From positions 1 to 36,440 of the forward strand of contig RFXV01000003.1 in assembly GCA_009921445.1 (NCBI GenBank): DNA of 36,440 nucleotides, in the 5' to 3' direction. Both the position numbers and the translations under genes were made by a program. This DNA is from Flavobacteriia bacterium. GTDB lineage: Bacteria > Bacteroidota > Bacteroidia > Flavobacteriales > Schleiferiaceae. Below are positions 1-8,341 of the stretch, one piece after another. The notes under the pieces were generated by a model that saw nothing but the letters and a program-made list of their open reading frames with translations, searched no databases and had not been told where the DNA came from. Numbering within the stretch: the first letter of the stretch is position 1; each line of letters opens with the position of its first letter.

Positions 1-1
1 C

Positions 2-148
2 CGCCATGCGATCCGGTCCATTTTGGACGACGCACAGGACACTGAGTCACGCACAGAACGCAGCCTGGCTTACGCGAGGAAGCAGTTTGAACCCCATCAG
101 CTGATCGATCAGCTGGATGGTCATTATCAGCAGCTGCTGTCGAATTGA
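2..148 (+). CDS. C-terminal end of a probable glycosyltransferase (partial)
   Basis: An open frame enters from the left edge and stops at TGA 146-148, giving 48 residues. The last part, reading about ARKQFEPHQLIDQLDGHY, resembles the final helix of GT-B (family 4 / group 1) glycosyltransferases, where a run of Ala/Arg and Phe precedes a short helix ending in Tyr and Leu. No catalytic part lies inside the window, so this is an inference from the tail only. The small membrane protein follows in the same direction. The true start is outside the window. Confidence 0.4.
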   Translation, partial: RHAIRSILDDAQDTESRTERSLAYARKQFEPHQLIDQLDGHYQQLLSN

Positions 149-217
149 CCCTTGCCCGGACACTGCCTGAATGGTGCTTCTGCCCCTTGCTTGCCCTTTT
201 TTACTTTTGTGCCGCTT

Positions 218-559
218 ATGGGAACTGGTCTCGCGCTTCTCACCCTTTTGGTTTTGGCTCTTATCGCACTCGCTTTTTGGCGCAAGGTGGAGCTGCAATT
301 TGAGTACCTCCAGCAAAAAGAACGCAGAGGGAAGCAGATCGCACGCAACTGGCTCAAAGCACAGAAGAACGAAGTGCTGAAAGAGCTGCGCAACCGGGCC
401 CTGCTGCTCTTCCCCTTGCTTTTTGGTGTCGACCGGGAAGATGAAGGAGAGGAACTGAACGCCTTGAAATCGAGGGTGCGAAATCTGCATTTGGCCATCT
501 ACCTCTTGCTGATGGCCGTGGTGTTGCTTGGCCTGATCGGAAAAGGACCTGTTCAGTGA
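218..559 (+). CDS. Small two-helix membrane protein, function unknown
   Basis: I do not recognise a family. From the ATG at 218 it is 113 residues. A hydrophobic helix at about residues 3-21 is followed by a basic, Gln/Glu/Lys-rich amphipathic stretch at about 22-60. A second hydrophobic patch lies at 61-70 (ALLLFPLLFG), then an acidic segment and a final hydrophobic helix at about 91-108. The ORF track begins at a TTG at 152, which adds a 22-residue Cys- and Phe-rich leader. I prefer ATG 218 because it puts the first membrane helix at the N-terminus. The stop overlaps the GTG start of the nucleotidyltransferase by four bases (GTGA), so the two are probably co-transcribed and translationally coupled. 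Confidence 0.55.
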   Translation: MGTGLALLTLLVLALIALAFWRKVELQFEYLQQKERRGKQIARNWLKAQKNEVLKELRNRALLLFPLLFGVDREDEGEELNALKSRVRNLHLAIYLLLMAVVLLGLIGKGPVQ

Positions 560-1989
560 ATCATTCGCCAGACGACATACTGAAAATGGTCGCTGATCCG
601 ATCTTTCGACTCATCGGTGAAGCTGCCGACGAACTCGGGCAAGAGGCCTTCGTGGTGGGTGGCTACGTGCGTGATGGAGTCATGGGACGGCCACAAGCCA
701 ACGACCTGGATTTTGTGACAGTGGGCAGCGGCATTGCGCTGGCAAAAAAAGTGGCAAAGAAAACAAGTGCCGGCAAGGTCCATGTATTCCGCAATTTCGG
801 AACGGCCATGATCCGCCACGAAGAGCTTGAATTGGAATTCGTAGGTGCGCGAAAAGAATCTTATGATCGTGGGTCGAGGAAACCAACTGTTGAAGAAGGC
901 AGCCTGGAGGACGATCAGAACAGAAGGGACTTTACCGTGAATGCTCTGGCCATTCAGTTGAATGCCGCATCCTTTGGCCAATTGCTCGATCCCTTTGACG
1001 GGATCAGGGATATAGCTGAAGAGCGCATCCGCACACCACTGGATCCGGACCTGACCTACTCAGACGACCCCCTGCGCATGCTGCGAGCCATTCGCTTCTC
1101 CTGTCAGCTGGGGTTCGCCATCGACAAGGACTCCCTGAAGGCGATCAAGAGGAATGCCCACAGGCTCGAGATCGTTTCCAATGAACGGATCATTGCCGAA
1201 TTCAATAAGGTGATGGCGTGCCCGATGCCCTCCAAAGGCCTGGCACAGATGTTCGATACGGGGCTGATCCATCTCTTTTTTCCTGAACTCGTGGATCTGC
1301 AAGGCGTGGAAGAAGTGGAAGGCAAACTGCACAAAGACAATTTCTATCACACGCTTGAGGTGCTGGACAATCTATGCAAGCGCACCGACAAGCTTTGGCT
1401 GCGCTGGGCCGCTCTGCTCCATGACATTGGGAAGCCAGTGGTCAAGAAATTCAACAACGATATCGGCTGGACCTTTCACAACCATGAGTTCGTCGGCGCG
1501 AAGATGATCCCGAGGCTCTTTCGACGACTGAAACTGCCCATGGGTGAATCCATGCGCTATGTCAAGAAACTTGTGATGCTTTCCTCCCGACCCGCCGTAC
1601 TGTCAGAGGACGAGGTGACCGACTCAGCAGTGCGCCGACTGTTGTTCGACGCCGGTGATGAATTAGAGGACCTGATGATGCTTTGTGAAAGCGACATCAC
1701 CACCAAGAACGCCAAGAAGAAACAGACCTATCTGAAGAATTTTGAGATCGTCCGCGAGAAACTCAAGCAGGTGGAGGAGGCCGATCGCATCCGGAACTGG
1801 CAGCCACCGATCGATGGTGCAACCATTATGGCTGCATTTCAAATTGGTCCGGGACCAGAGATCGGTCAGATCAAGAACGCCATTCGGGAAGCCATACTGG
1901 AAGGAGACATTCCCAATGAACACGAAGCCGCCTTTGGCTTCATGATACAAAAGGGAGAGGCGCTCGGACTTAAACCCAAGAACTCATGA
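556..1989 (+). CDS. CCA-adding / poly(A) polymerase-type tRNA nucleotidyltransferase with HD domain
   Basis: A class II nucleotidyltransferase of 477 residues, of the family that adds or repairs the 3' CCA of tRNA. The head domain shows GGYVRD (residues 35-40) and the metal-binding DLD (50-52). RRDFTVNAL (about 123-131) and DPLRMLRAIRF (about 171-181) follow, typical of the neck and nucleotide-selection region. The C-terminal half carries an HD phosphohydrolase motif, LLHDIGK (about 287-293), as in many Bacteroidota members. The start is GTG at 556, overlapping the upstream stop by four bases, and the gene overlaps the next start as ATGA at 1986-1989. Family assignment is firm. Whether it adds CCA, only part of it, or acts as a poly(A) polymerase cannot be read from sequence alone. 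Confidence 0.93.
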   Translation: MNHSPDDILKMVADPIFRLIGEAADELGQEAFVVGGYVRDGVMGRPQANDLDFVTVGSGIALAKKVAKKTSAGKVHVFRNFGTAMIRHEELELEFVGARKESYDRGSRKPTVEEGSLEDDQNRRDFTVNALAIQLNAASFGQLLDPFDGIRDIAEERIRTPLDPDLTYSDDPLRMLRAIRFSCQLGFAIDKDSLKAIKRNAHRLEIVSNERIIAEFNKVMACPMPSKGLAQMFDTGLIHLFFPELVDLQGVEEVEGKLHKDNFYHTLEVLDNLCKRTDKLWLRWAALLHDIGKPVVKKFNNDIGWTFHNHEFVGAKMIPRLFRRLKLPMGESMRYVKKLVMLSSRPAVLSEDEVTDSAVRRLLFDAGDELEDLMMLCESDITTKNAKKKQTYLKNFEIVREKLKQVEEADRIRNWQPPIDGATIMAAFQIGPGPEIGQIKNAIREAILEGDIPNEHEAAFGFMIQKGEALGLKPKNS

Positions 1990-2468
1990 ACGAACAAGGC
2001 TGGGTACTTCGCTGCGTGCTGGATGTGGAAGAAACCGTCTTCCGCGATGTGCTCGTCCGGCCAGAGATCAGCCTGATGGACCTGCACAAGATCCTGCTCG
2101 CGGCATTTGAAATGGACGGCAGCGAGATCGCTACGATCTACTGCGCCGACGATGACTGGAACCCGCTGGCAGAATTTCCGATGATCGACTTCGAAGGCTC
2201 GGGGCAGGGCACCATGGAAAGTACGCTCGTCGCCGATGTGCTGGAATCTGAAGGAGAGAAATTGCTTTGGATCGCCGACCTGGTGTATATGCGCAGCTGT
2301 TTTGTCGAATGGGTCCGAAGCACGGATGCCCCAAGGCAAAGCATGAGTCAGGTGCTGCTCTCTGTGGGCGAAACGCCGGCCGCATCCGAAGAACTTTTTG
2401 TCCCAGACCCGCACTCTGAACAAACAGACCAGGCCGCTGGGACCGATGGAGATCAGGAATTGATGTAG
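1986..2468 (+). CDS. pRiA4b ORF-3-like / IS1096 TnpR-like family protein
   Basis: 160 residues. The pattern of an N-terminal beta-strand (WVLRCVLDVEETVFRDVLV), a helix reading SLMDLHKILLAAFEMD, then CADDDWNPLAEFPM and a late strand with LLWIADLVYMRSCFVEWV matches the small alpha/beta family named after plasmid pRiA4b ORF-3 and the IS1096 passenger protein. Chromosomal Bacteroidota copies are common and are not known to recombine DNA. No transposase or inverted repeats are visible here, so the name should not be read as mobility. The C-terminus is acidic and Gln-rich. The ATGA overlap couples it to the nucleotidyltransferase. Its 3' end overlaps the tail of pyrF on the other strand by 16 bases. 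Function unknown. Confidence 0.75.
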   Translation: MNEQGWVLRCVLDVEETVFRDVLVRPEISLMDLHKILLAAFEMDGSEIATIYCADDDWNPLAEFPMIDFEGSGQGTMESTLVADVLESEGEKLLWIADLVYMRSCFVEWVRSTDAPRQSMSQVLLSVGETPAASEELFVPDPHSEQTDQAAGTDGDQELM

Positions 2469-3271
2469 GGCGCCATTTGCTGCTGCAAATGGGCGGCGGC
2501 CGCTCTGTGGCTGCCAGCGGCATCGGAACCGGGATAGAGAATGCTGCGCGAAGCATTGATCAGAAGCCCGCCTTCAGCCGTTGCCGCATTTTTGCATACC
2601 TCGTCCACACTTCCCCCCTGTGCGCCTACTCCAGGAACGAGGAAAAAGTGTTCTGGGCATCTTTGTCGGATGGAAGCCAGCATCTCGGGCCGTGTCGCCC
2701 CCACAACGAACATCAACTCATCGGGACCAAATCTCTGAGCCATGCGGTCCATGGCCTCTTCATACAGGCGCTTACCGCTTTTGAGTTCCAACAATTCAAG
2801 ATCCTCAGAACCGGGATTGCTTGTCAGTCCGAGCACGACCATCCACTTTCCTTCCCGCCCGGAGAAGGGCTCCAAAGTATCCATGCCCATGTACGGAGAA
2901 AGGGTGAGCGCATCGCAGGAGAAGGTATCGAAATAGGCCTTGGCATAGCGCTCAGCCGTATGTCCGATGTCTCCCCTCTTGGCATCTGCAATGATCAGAT
3001 GATCGGGATGACTGGCCTTTAAATGATCCATCAATTGGGCAAAACGCCTCATTCCTTCCACGCCGTCCGATTCAAAAAAAGCGAGGTTGGGTTTATAGGC
3101 CACGCAGTGGTCGGCCGTTTCTGAAATGACCTGCTTTAGAAAGGCCAGCTGCGGATCTTCTTCGTTCAGATAGACCGCCGGTATGGAATCCATCTTGGGA
3201 TCGAGTCCCACGCAGAGCATGGACCTTTTTTTCTTGATCTGATCGATAAGTTCAGCTCTCTTCATATTCAT
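2453..3271 (-). CDS. pyrF: Orotidine 5'-phosphate decarboxylase
   Basis: Cytosolic enzyme of 272 residues that decarboxylates OMP to UMP, the last step of de novo UMP synthesis. The catalytic signature DAKRGDI is at residues 96-102, with Lys98 as the expected catalytic lysine. [11 protein letters not shown] near residue 18 and [10 protein letters not shown] in the C-terminal third are the substrate- and phosphate-binding regions. Length and motif spacing fit the longer type 2 enzymes seen in Bacteroidota. The start is the ATG at 3271, which overlaps the prfA stop as ATGA. A second ATG two codons later (MNMKR) is an alternative. It is the last gene of the purM-prfA-pyrF unit. Confidence 0.96.
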   Translation of the reverse strand: MNMKRAELIDQIKKKRSMLCVGLDPKMDSIPAVYLNEEDPQLAFLKQVISETADHCVAYKPNLAFFESDGVEGMRRFAQLMDHLKASHPDHLIIADAKRGDIGHTAERYAKAYFDTFSCDALTLSPYMGMDTLEPFSGREGKWMVVLGLTSNPGSEDLELLELKSGKRLYEEAMDRMAQRFGPDELMFVVGATRPEMLASIRQRCPEHFFLVPGVGAQGGSVDEVCKNAATAEGGLLINASRSILYPGSDAAGSHRAAAAHLQQQMAPYINS

Positions 3272-4353
3272 TCGGATCCTTCCTGCATTTTTTCAGCGTT
3301 CTCAGCCAGTTGCAATCGATCGAGAAAATCCTGTATGCCTCCATTGATCACTTCCTGCAAATTGTAAACGGTCCAGCCGATCCGGTGATCGGTGACCCGC
3401 CCCTGAGGGAAATTGTAGGTGCGGATCTTGGCTGAGCGGTCGCCCGTGGAGACCAAGGTCTTTCTGCGGTCGGAGATCTGCTGCTGCTGTGCCTGAACTT
3501 TCTGCTCAAAAAGTCGGGTGCGCAGCATTTGCAGGGCCCTTTCCTTGTTGGCCAACTGGGAACGCTCGATCTGACAAGTAATGACGATACCGGTAGGTTT
3601 GTGGGTCAGCTGCACCTTGGTCTCGACCTTGTTCACATTCTGACCGCCTGCACCGCTCGAGCGGGCCGTCTGCCACTCCAGTTCCGAAGGATGTATGTCC
3701 ACATCCACTTCGTCGGCCTCCGGCATGACAGCCACTGTGGCTGCCGAGGTGTGCACACGGCCCTGGGTCTCTGTTTCGGGAACGCGCTGTACCCGATGGA
3801 CCCCGGATTCAAACTTCAGTATGCCGTACGAACCATCCTCCTGAACGGACATGACCACTTCCTTGTATCCGCCTGCTGTGCCTTCGGTCACTTCCATGAT
3901 CTGAGTCTTCCAGCCACGCTCGTCGCAATATCGCTGATACATGCGGTAGAGATCTCCAGCAAAGAGAGCAGCCTCGTCCCCTCCCGTCCCAGAACGGATC
4001 TCCAAGACCGCCGGACGGCCGTCTTCAGGGTCCTTGGGGAGCAGCATTTGCTGGATGTCCTCGGTCAGTGTACTGAGTTCCTCCGCAGTGGCCTCCAGCT
4101 CCGACTTGGCCATTTCCTTCAGCTCCGCATCCTTTTCTTCCTCCAGAATGGTCCGGGCTTCCTGCTGGTCATTGAACAGCTGCTGGTAGCGATCGGCAGC
4201 ATCCACCACTTCCTTGAGTTCTTTGTACTCCCGGCTCAGTTTGGCATAGCGGGAACGATCCGTAATGATGTCTGGCTGGACGATGAGGTCGTTGACCTCA
4301 TGAAAACGCTGACGGATCGCCTCGAGCTTAGGAAGTAGAGCGTCGTGGGTCAT
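3268..4353 (-). CDS. prfA: Peptide chain release factor 1
   Basis: Class I release factor of 361 residues that reads UAA and UAG in the ribosomal A site and triggers peptide release. The GGQ motif is at residues 236-238 within [17 protein letters not shown]. The stop-codon recognition tripeptide of RF1 (PxT) is present as PET at 192-194, followed by [14 protein letters not shown]. The N-terminal 110 residues are a charged helical domain, as expected. It overlaps purM upstream and pyrF downstream by four bases each (ATGA), so the three genes look like one coupled transcript. Nothing indicates a programmed frameshift; that is a property of prfB, not prfA. Confidence 0.97.
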   Translation of the reverse strand: MTHDALLPKLEAIRQRFHEVNDLIVQPDIITDRSRYAKLSREYKELKEVVDAADRYQQLFNDQQEARTILEEEKDAELKEMAKSELEATAEELSTLTEDIQQMLLPKDPEDGRPAVLEIRSGTGGDEAALFAGDLYRMYQRYCDERGWKTQIMEVTEGTAGGYKEVVMSVQEDGSYGILKFESGVHRVQRVPETETQGRVHTSAATVAVMPEADEVDVDIHPSELEWQTARSSGAGGQNVNKVETKVQLTHKPTGIVITCQIERSQLANKERALQMLRTRLFEQKVQAQQQQISDRRKTLVSTGDRSAKIRTYNFPQGRVTDHRIGWTVYNLQEVINGGIQDFLDRLQLAENAEKMQEGSE

Positions 4354-5522
4354 CCGGAATAGGTGAATTCTCCAAATTCCGACAAGATGCTCAGCTTCTT
4401 CACCGAGGCCTGCTCCACTCGACCAATGCGTTTGGCATCCACCCCGAATTCGTTCGAACAGGCGATGAGCTCATCCGCGACTTCGGGCGAACAGTAGACT
4501 TCCATGCGGTGCCCCATATTGAAGACCTGATACATTTCCCTCCAATCGGTCTGCGATTCCTGCTGAATGATCTGGAACAAAGGCGGTAGATCGAATAGAT
4601 CATCCTTGATCACGTGCTGACTTTTTAGAAAATGCAGCACTTTGGTCTGACCGCCACCACTGCAATGAACGATTCCGTGGATATGGCCTCTGAATTCGGG
4701 GATCATCCGTGCCATGACCGGCGCATATGTCCTGGTCGGGGAAAGTACGAGCTTGCCCATGTCCAGACCGGTGCCTTCCACTTTTTCCGTCAGCGAACGG
4801 CTGCCCGTATAGATCAGTTCATCGGGAAGTCCGGCATCGAAACTCTCTGGGAATCTAGCGGCCAGCTCATGGGCAAAGACATCGTGCCGTGCAGAAGTCA
4901 ATCCGTTGCTTCCCATTCCGCCGTTGTAGGCAGACTCGTATCTGGCCTGTCCAAAGCTGGCCAATCCTACGATGACATCACCAGCGGCGATGCGGCTGTT
5001 TTCGATCACATCCGAACGACTCATCCGGCTGGTCACTGTACTGTCCACGACCACTGTGCGCACCAGGTCGCCCAGATCGGCCGTCTCTCCTCCGGTAAGC
5101 ACCATGTCCAGTCCCCAATCCCTCAGTTCTTCGATGAGCTCCGCGGTTCCTTGTATAATGGCCTCGATCACCTCACCTGGTATCAGGCGCTTGTTCCGTC
5201 CTATGGTCGAACTCACCAGAATATTTCCCAATGCCCCCACACATAAGAGATCGTCCACATTCATGATCAGAGCATCCTGAGCGATCCCCTTCCATACGGA
5301 CAGATCGCCCGTTTCCTTCCAATAGGCGTAGGCCAGAGATGATTTGGTGCCTGCCCCATCGGCATGCATCACCAAACAATGATCCGGATCTCCTGTCAGA
5401 TGGTCGGGAACCACTTTACAGAAGGCCATAGGAAACAGTCCTTTATCAAGACCTCGTATGGCGCGGTGCACTTCTTCTTTCTGAGAGGAGACGCCTCTGC
5501 CTGCGTATCGATCGGATGCCAT
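4350..5522 (-). CDS. purM: Phosphoribosylformylglycinamidine cyclo-ligase (AIR synthetase)
   Basis: Fifth step of purine synthesis: ATP-dependent ring closure of FGAM to AIR. 390 residues, the longer Bacteroidota form. Signatures are the N-terminal [31 protein letters not shown], the Asp-rich [27 protein letters not shown] and a glycine-rich C-terminal [14 protein letters not shown]. These fit the PurM/PurL/ThiL/SelD ATP-binding fold. It is the first gene of purM-prfA-pyrF and ends in an ATGA overlap with prfA. A TATTTTTG element sits four bases before the start codon. That position would put transcription start at or next to the ATG. Confidence 0.95.
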   Translation of the reverse strand: MASDRYAGRGVSSQKEEVHRAIRGLDKGLFPMAFCKVVPDHLTGDPDHCLVMHADGAGTKSSLAYAYWKETGDLSVWKGIAQDALIMNVDDLLCVGALGNILVSSTIGRNKRLIPGEVIEAIIQGTAELIEELRDWGLDMVLTGGETADLGDLVRTVVVDSTVTSRMSRSDVIENSRIAAGDVIVGLASFGQARYESAYNGGMGSNGLTSARHDVFAHELAARFPESFDAGLPDELIYTGSRSLTEKVEGTGLDMGKLVLSPTRTYAPVMARMIPEFRGHIHGIVHCSGGGQTKVLHFLKSQHVIKDDLFDLPPLFQIIQQESQTDWREMYQVFNMGHRMEVYCSPEVADELIACSNEFGVDAKRIGRVEQASVKKLSILSEFGEFTYSG

Positions 5523-5526
5523 GGCT

Positions 5527-5534
5527 CAAAAATA
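5527..5534 (-). promoter_or_regulatory. Bacteroidota -7 promoter element before purM
   Basis: Reads TATTTTTG on the minus strand, a full match to TAnnTTTG. It ends four bases before the purM ATG, implying a very short or absent 5' leader. I see no convincing -33 TTG element, which lowers confidence. Confidence 0.45.
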
Positions 5535-5559
5535 ACGCCTTGGTGACAGAGAACGCCAT

Positions 5560-5582
5560 AAAAAAACCCCGCCGAAGCGGGG
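5560..5582 (-). terminator. Intrinsic terminator of the PorE-like gene
   Basis: On the minus strand CCCCGC-TTCG-GCGGGG is followed directly by seven T residues. This is a six-pair GC stem closed by a C(UUCG)G tetraloop, an especially stable loop. It lies about 27 bases after the stop of the PorE-like gene and before purM. Confidence 0.9.
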
Positions 5583-5609
5583 TTCACCAATGCAAGCGGT
5601 GAGTTTAGA

Positions 5610-8207
5610 TTATTTGATAAAGATAATCAAGCCCGGCTTCAGGTCCTTATCCTTCAGATCCGGATTCATCTTCTTGAGTTTCTTCTTATCCAAACCGAGT
5701 TTCTTGGCGATCTCCCCGAAGGAGCGCTCGCTCTGAACCCGATAGTGACTGGCGTCGTATTCATCGTAATCGCCATTCACTGTGATCTTCAGCTCCAGGC
5801 CTTCAAAAGGTCGAACACCGCGCAGACCACCGTTCAGTTCCTTTAGCTGACGCACATTGATGCCGTACATCTTGGCCACCTTGCCAAAGCTTTCCCGCTT
5901 GTCCGCTACCGTATGGAATTCACCTAGCGGACGCTCCTCTTGCTTCGCCTCGTCGCCGCCCTTCGCGGAAGATCCACCCTCTTCTGCCACAGGCTGATTG
6001 GGCACATAGTCGTCCCGAAGTACTTTGAAGTCTGTCCTTCTGTTGATCTGGTTACCGATCTCTTGTTCTTCAGACGAACGGCTCTTGATGAATCTTTCGG
6101 TGAGCACAGATCCCGCCTTGAAGGTTCCAGCTCCAAAACCTCTGTACGCATCGGTCACTGTGAATGGCTCTGCTTCGCCTTTACCCACAGCCACCAATCG
6201 ATCCGATGCAATGCCTTTGGAGATCAGATAGCGTACGCAGGTGTCCGCACGATTCTGTGAAAGCGTACGGTTCTTTTCGTCGGTGTCCCGGTAGTCTGTG
6301 TGTGAGCGCAATTCGATGACGATATTCGGATTGTCGTTCAGGATGGCCACCACTGTATCCAGGGCCACCATGGATTCTGGACGGAGGTCCCATTTGGCCA
6401 GATCGAAGAGCACATTGGGAAGAACGATCGGCACCTCGATATGGTCCATCCCCTTGTTCAAGGTCATTCTGTGCAAAAAGACGTTCTCTTCCTTGAGGAA
6501 TTCAAATGAATCAAATGGAACGCCCACGGTCGAAGCCGCGGCCTGTGCATTCAAATACTGCTTCTTCTCAAAGCTCAAAGTGTAGGTGGTATTTTCCTTC
6601 AAATTGTCCGAAGAGAAAACAAAGTCTCCGAAACCATCGGAGTTTTCGATGATGCTGCTTCCATCGCTTCCGTTGAGCCGAATGGTCACCTGTGGAATGG
6701 GCTGTCCGTCCTTGGTATCGGTCACGGTACCTGTGATCTCAAAGAGCATGGGCACTTCGTAAATGCCGTAGATATCGTCTGAGCCCATGCCTTCCTTGGG
6801 ACGGTTGGAAGTGATGTATCCGCGATGTGCGCCACCCGGTTCGAGCACGATGCCAAAATCATCGGCCGGTGTGTTGATCGGATACCTCATGTTCTCCACC
6901 TCACCCTTGGGCATTCCATTCTCATCCAGGGCTACACGGAAAATATCCAATCCGCCCATGCCCATATGGCCATCTGAGGCGAAGTACAAGTAACCGTCGT
7001 CGTGTACGAAGGGAAAGAGTTCGCTTTCTGCAGTGTTGACCAGAGGTCCGAGATTGGTGGGCTCCTTCCACTCCTTTTTGCGGCGGTCATAGGTGGTCAT
7101 CCAGAGGTCCTTGCTGCCCTCTACGGAATTTTCAATGTCGCCTGCGAAATAGAGGATCTTATCGTCCGGGGAAAGGGACGGATGGCCCACTGAATGCGAA
7201 CTGTCATCCGAAAGAACCACCACTTCCGGCTCATCCCAGGTCTGTCCGCGCTGACGGGTCACGTAGATGGCACAACCCAGCGTATGGTAGCGTTTGTTCT
7301 CACAGCGTGTGAAGTACAGATCCTTGAAGCGGGAGTCGAAGCACATGGTGCCCTCGTGGTCCTTGCTGTTGATGATCTCTGAAAGCGGGACCGGGGTGGA
7401 GTAGTTCACTTCCTCCACTTCCTTCTGCTGCTTGCCCCTTCTGCGGCTTCTTCCTTTCTTTTTGTCCTTCCGCTCAGATTTGGTCATCCACAAATCCATA
7501 TATCCCTGGCCTGTCCAGCCATCTTCAGCTTTGCCGGTTCCTCCTTCTCTTGAGGAGACCAGATAAAGCATCCCGTCGTACTGTGGGCGGTCGTGATGCG
7601 AATAACTCAGACCCTTTTGGTTATGGCTTCTGGAGCGTTCTGCATAGATCGGTGTCATGTCACGTTCCCGCGAATTCAGATCCTTCCGATTGGTCACGAT
7701 GTAGCGGCTTGGATTCTCTATCCAATCTGTGGCCGTCCGGCACATCTGAATGCCCCATTCGGCGCGTACATCACCCGGATTCGAACGCTTCAACTCCTCA
7801 TATTCGGCCAGTGCATCTTCATACTCGCCCTGAGAGGCCATCATCTCCGCATACCAGTAGTGCGCGTCGGCACCGTAATCGAGTTTGACCGCCCGCTTGT
7901 ACTGCGCCTGTGCCTGCTTGTAGAGGCTCACATGACGGTAACTCTCGCCGAGCATGAAAGCGATCTCCGCTTTCTTTTTTCGCCCTTTCTCCTTGCCAAA
8001 GGCCTCCTTCAATGCGTCAATGGCAAAGCTGTATTCCTTGGCTCGAAAGTATTCCATGGCCTTCTCGGTGGCCTTGTGGATCTTTTCTTCTTTGGTTTCT
8101 GGCTCTTCAGAGACCTGCTTTTCCTGGGCCATCAAACCCTGTGACCCCAGACAGATACACATCAGAACGACAAGGCTCCCCAGCGAAAATCTTTTGTTCA
8201 CGACCAT
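5610..8207 (-). CDS. PorE-like envelope protein: TPR, beta-propeller, CRD, OmpA, two LysM domains
   Basis: 865 residues from the chosen start. Signal peptide at about 1-28 (ending GLMAQ), TPR-like helical repeats at about 40-155, PD40/WD40-like propeller repeats at about 175-485, and a carboxypeptidase-regulatory-like domain at about 490-580. An OmpA C-terminal peptidoglycan-binding domain follows at about 595-730 (VLFDLAKWDLRPES, then NRTLSQNRADTCVRYL), then two LysM domains at about 765-808 and 822-865. The first five match the order in PorE, which anchors the type IX secretion ring to peptidoglycan. PorE of Porphyromonas gingivalis is a lipoprotein without LysM; here I see no clear lipobox. 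A basic insert (KDKKKGRSRRRGKQQK) interrupts the propeller. I start at ATG 8207, not 8246, because it places the signal peptide at the N-terminus. A role in T9SS or gliding is an inference. Confidence 0.85.
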   Translation of the reverse strand: MVVNKRFSLGSLVVLMCICLGSQGLMAQEKQVSEEPETKEEKIHKATEKAMEYFRAKEYSFAIDALKEAFGKEKGRKKKAEIAFMLGESYRHVSLYKQAQAQYKRAVKLDYGADAHYWYAEMMASQGEYEDALAEYEELKRSNPGDVRAEWGIQMCRTATDWIENPSRYIVTNRKDLNSRERDMTPIYAERSRSHNQKGLSYSHHDRPQYDGMLYLVSSREGGTGKAEDGWTGQGYMDLWMTKSERKDKKKGRSRRRGKQQKEVEEVNYSTPVPLSEIINSKDHEGTMCFDSRFKDLYFTRCENKRYHTLGCAIYVTRQRGQTWDEPEVVVLSDDSSHSVGHPSLSPDDKILYFAGDIENSVEGSKDLWMTTYDRRKKEWKEPTNLGPLVNTAESELFPFVHDDGYLYFASDGHMGMGGLDIFRVALDENGMPKGEVENMRYPINTPADDFGIVLEPGGAHRGYITSNRPKEGMGSDDIYGIYEVPMLFEITGTVTDTKDGQPIPQVTIRLNGSDGSSIIENSDGFGDFVFSSDNLKENTTYTLSFEKKQYLNAQAAASTVGVPFDSFEFLKEENVFLHRMTLNKGMDHIEVPIVLPNVLFDLAKWDLRPESMVALDTVVAILNDNPNIVIELRSHTDYRDTDEKNRTLSQNRADTCVRYLISKGIASDRLVAVGKGEAEPFTVTDAYRGFGAGTFKAGSVLTERFIKSRSSEEQEIGNQINRRTDFKVLRDDYVPNQPVAEEGGSSAKGGDEAKQEERPLGEFHTVADKRESFGKVAKMYGINVRQLKELNGGLRGVRPFEGLELKITVNGDYDEYDASHYRVQSERSFGEIAKKLGLDKKKLKKMNPDLKDKDLKPGLIIFIK

Positions 8208-8291
8208 GCTCAATGCTTGAATTCGGTAATGCGCTAAAATATGCAATTAGCCCCAAGCGACGATAAGCAGGGAAATGCGGCAAAACAGGGC

Positions 8292-8316
8292 AAAAAAAAC
8301 CCGGACAATGCCGGGT
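8292..8316 (-). terminator. Intrinsic terminator of the glutamine synthetase gene
   Basis: On the minus strand ACCCGG-CATTGT-CCGGGT runs into a tract of seven to eight T residues. It lies about 25 bases beyond the glutamine synthetase stop and upstream of the PorE-like gene. Confidence 0.88.
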
Positions 8317-8341
8317 ATTAAACGTTCGATAATTCAGGTGA

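Noticed and set aside
1986-2468. Possible mobile element because of the IS1096/TnpR family name
   Set aside because: No transposase, inverted repeats or target duplication nearby; chromosomal members of this family are common.
7593-8144. Long antisense ORFs such as 7593-8144, 8420-9361, 13097-14161 and 25472-27016
   Set aside because: Each lies opposite a clear conserved gene and shows no family motif; they are frame shadows.
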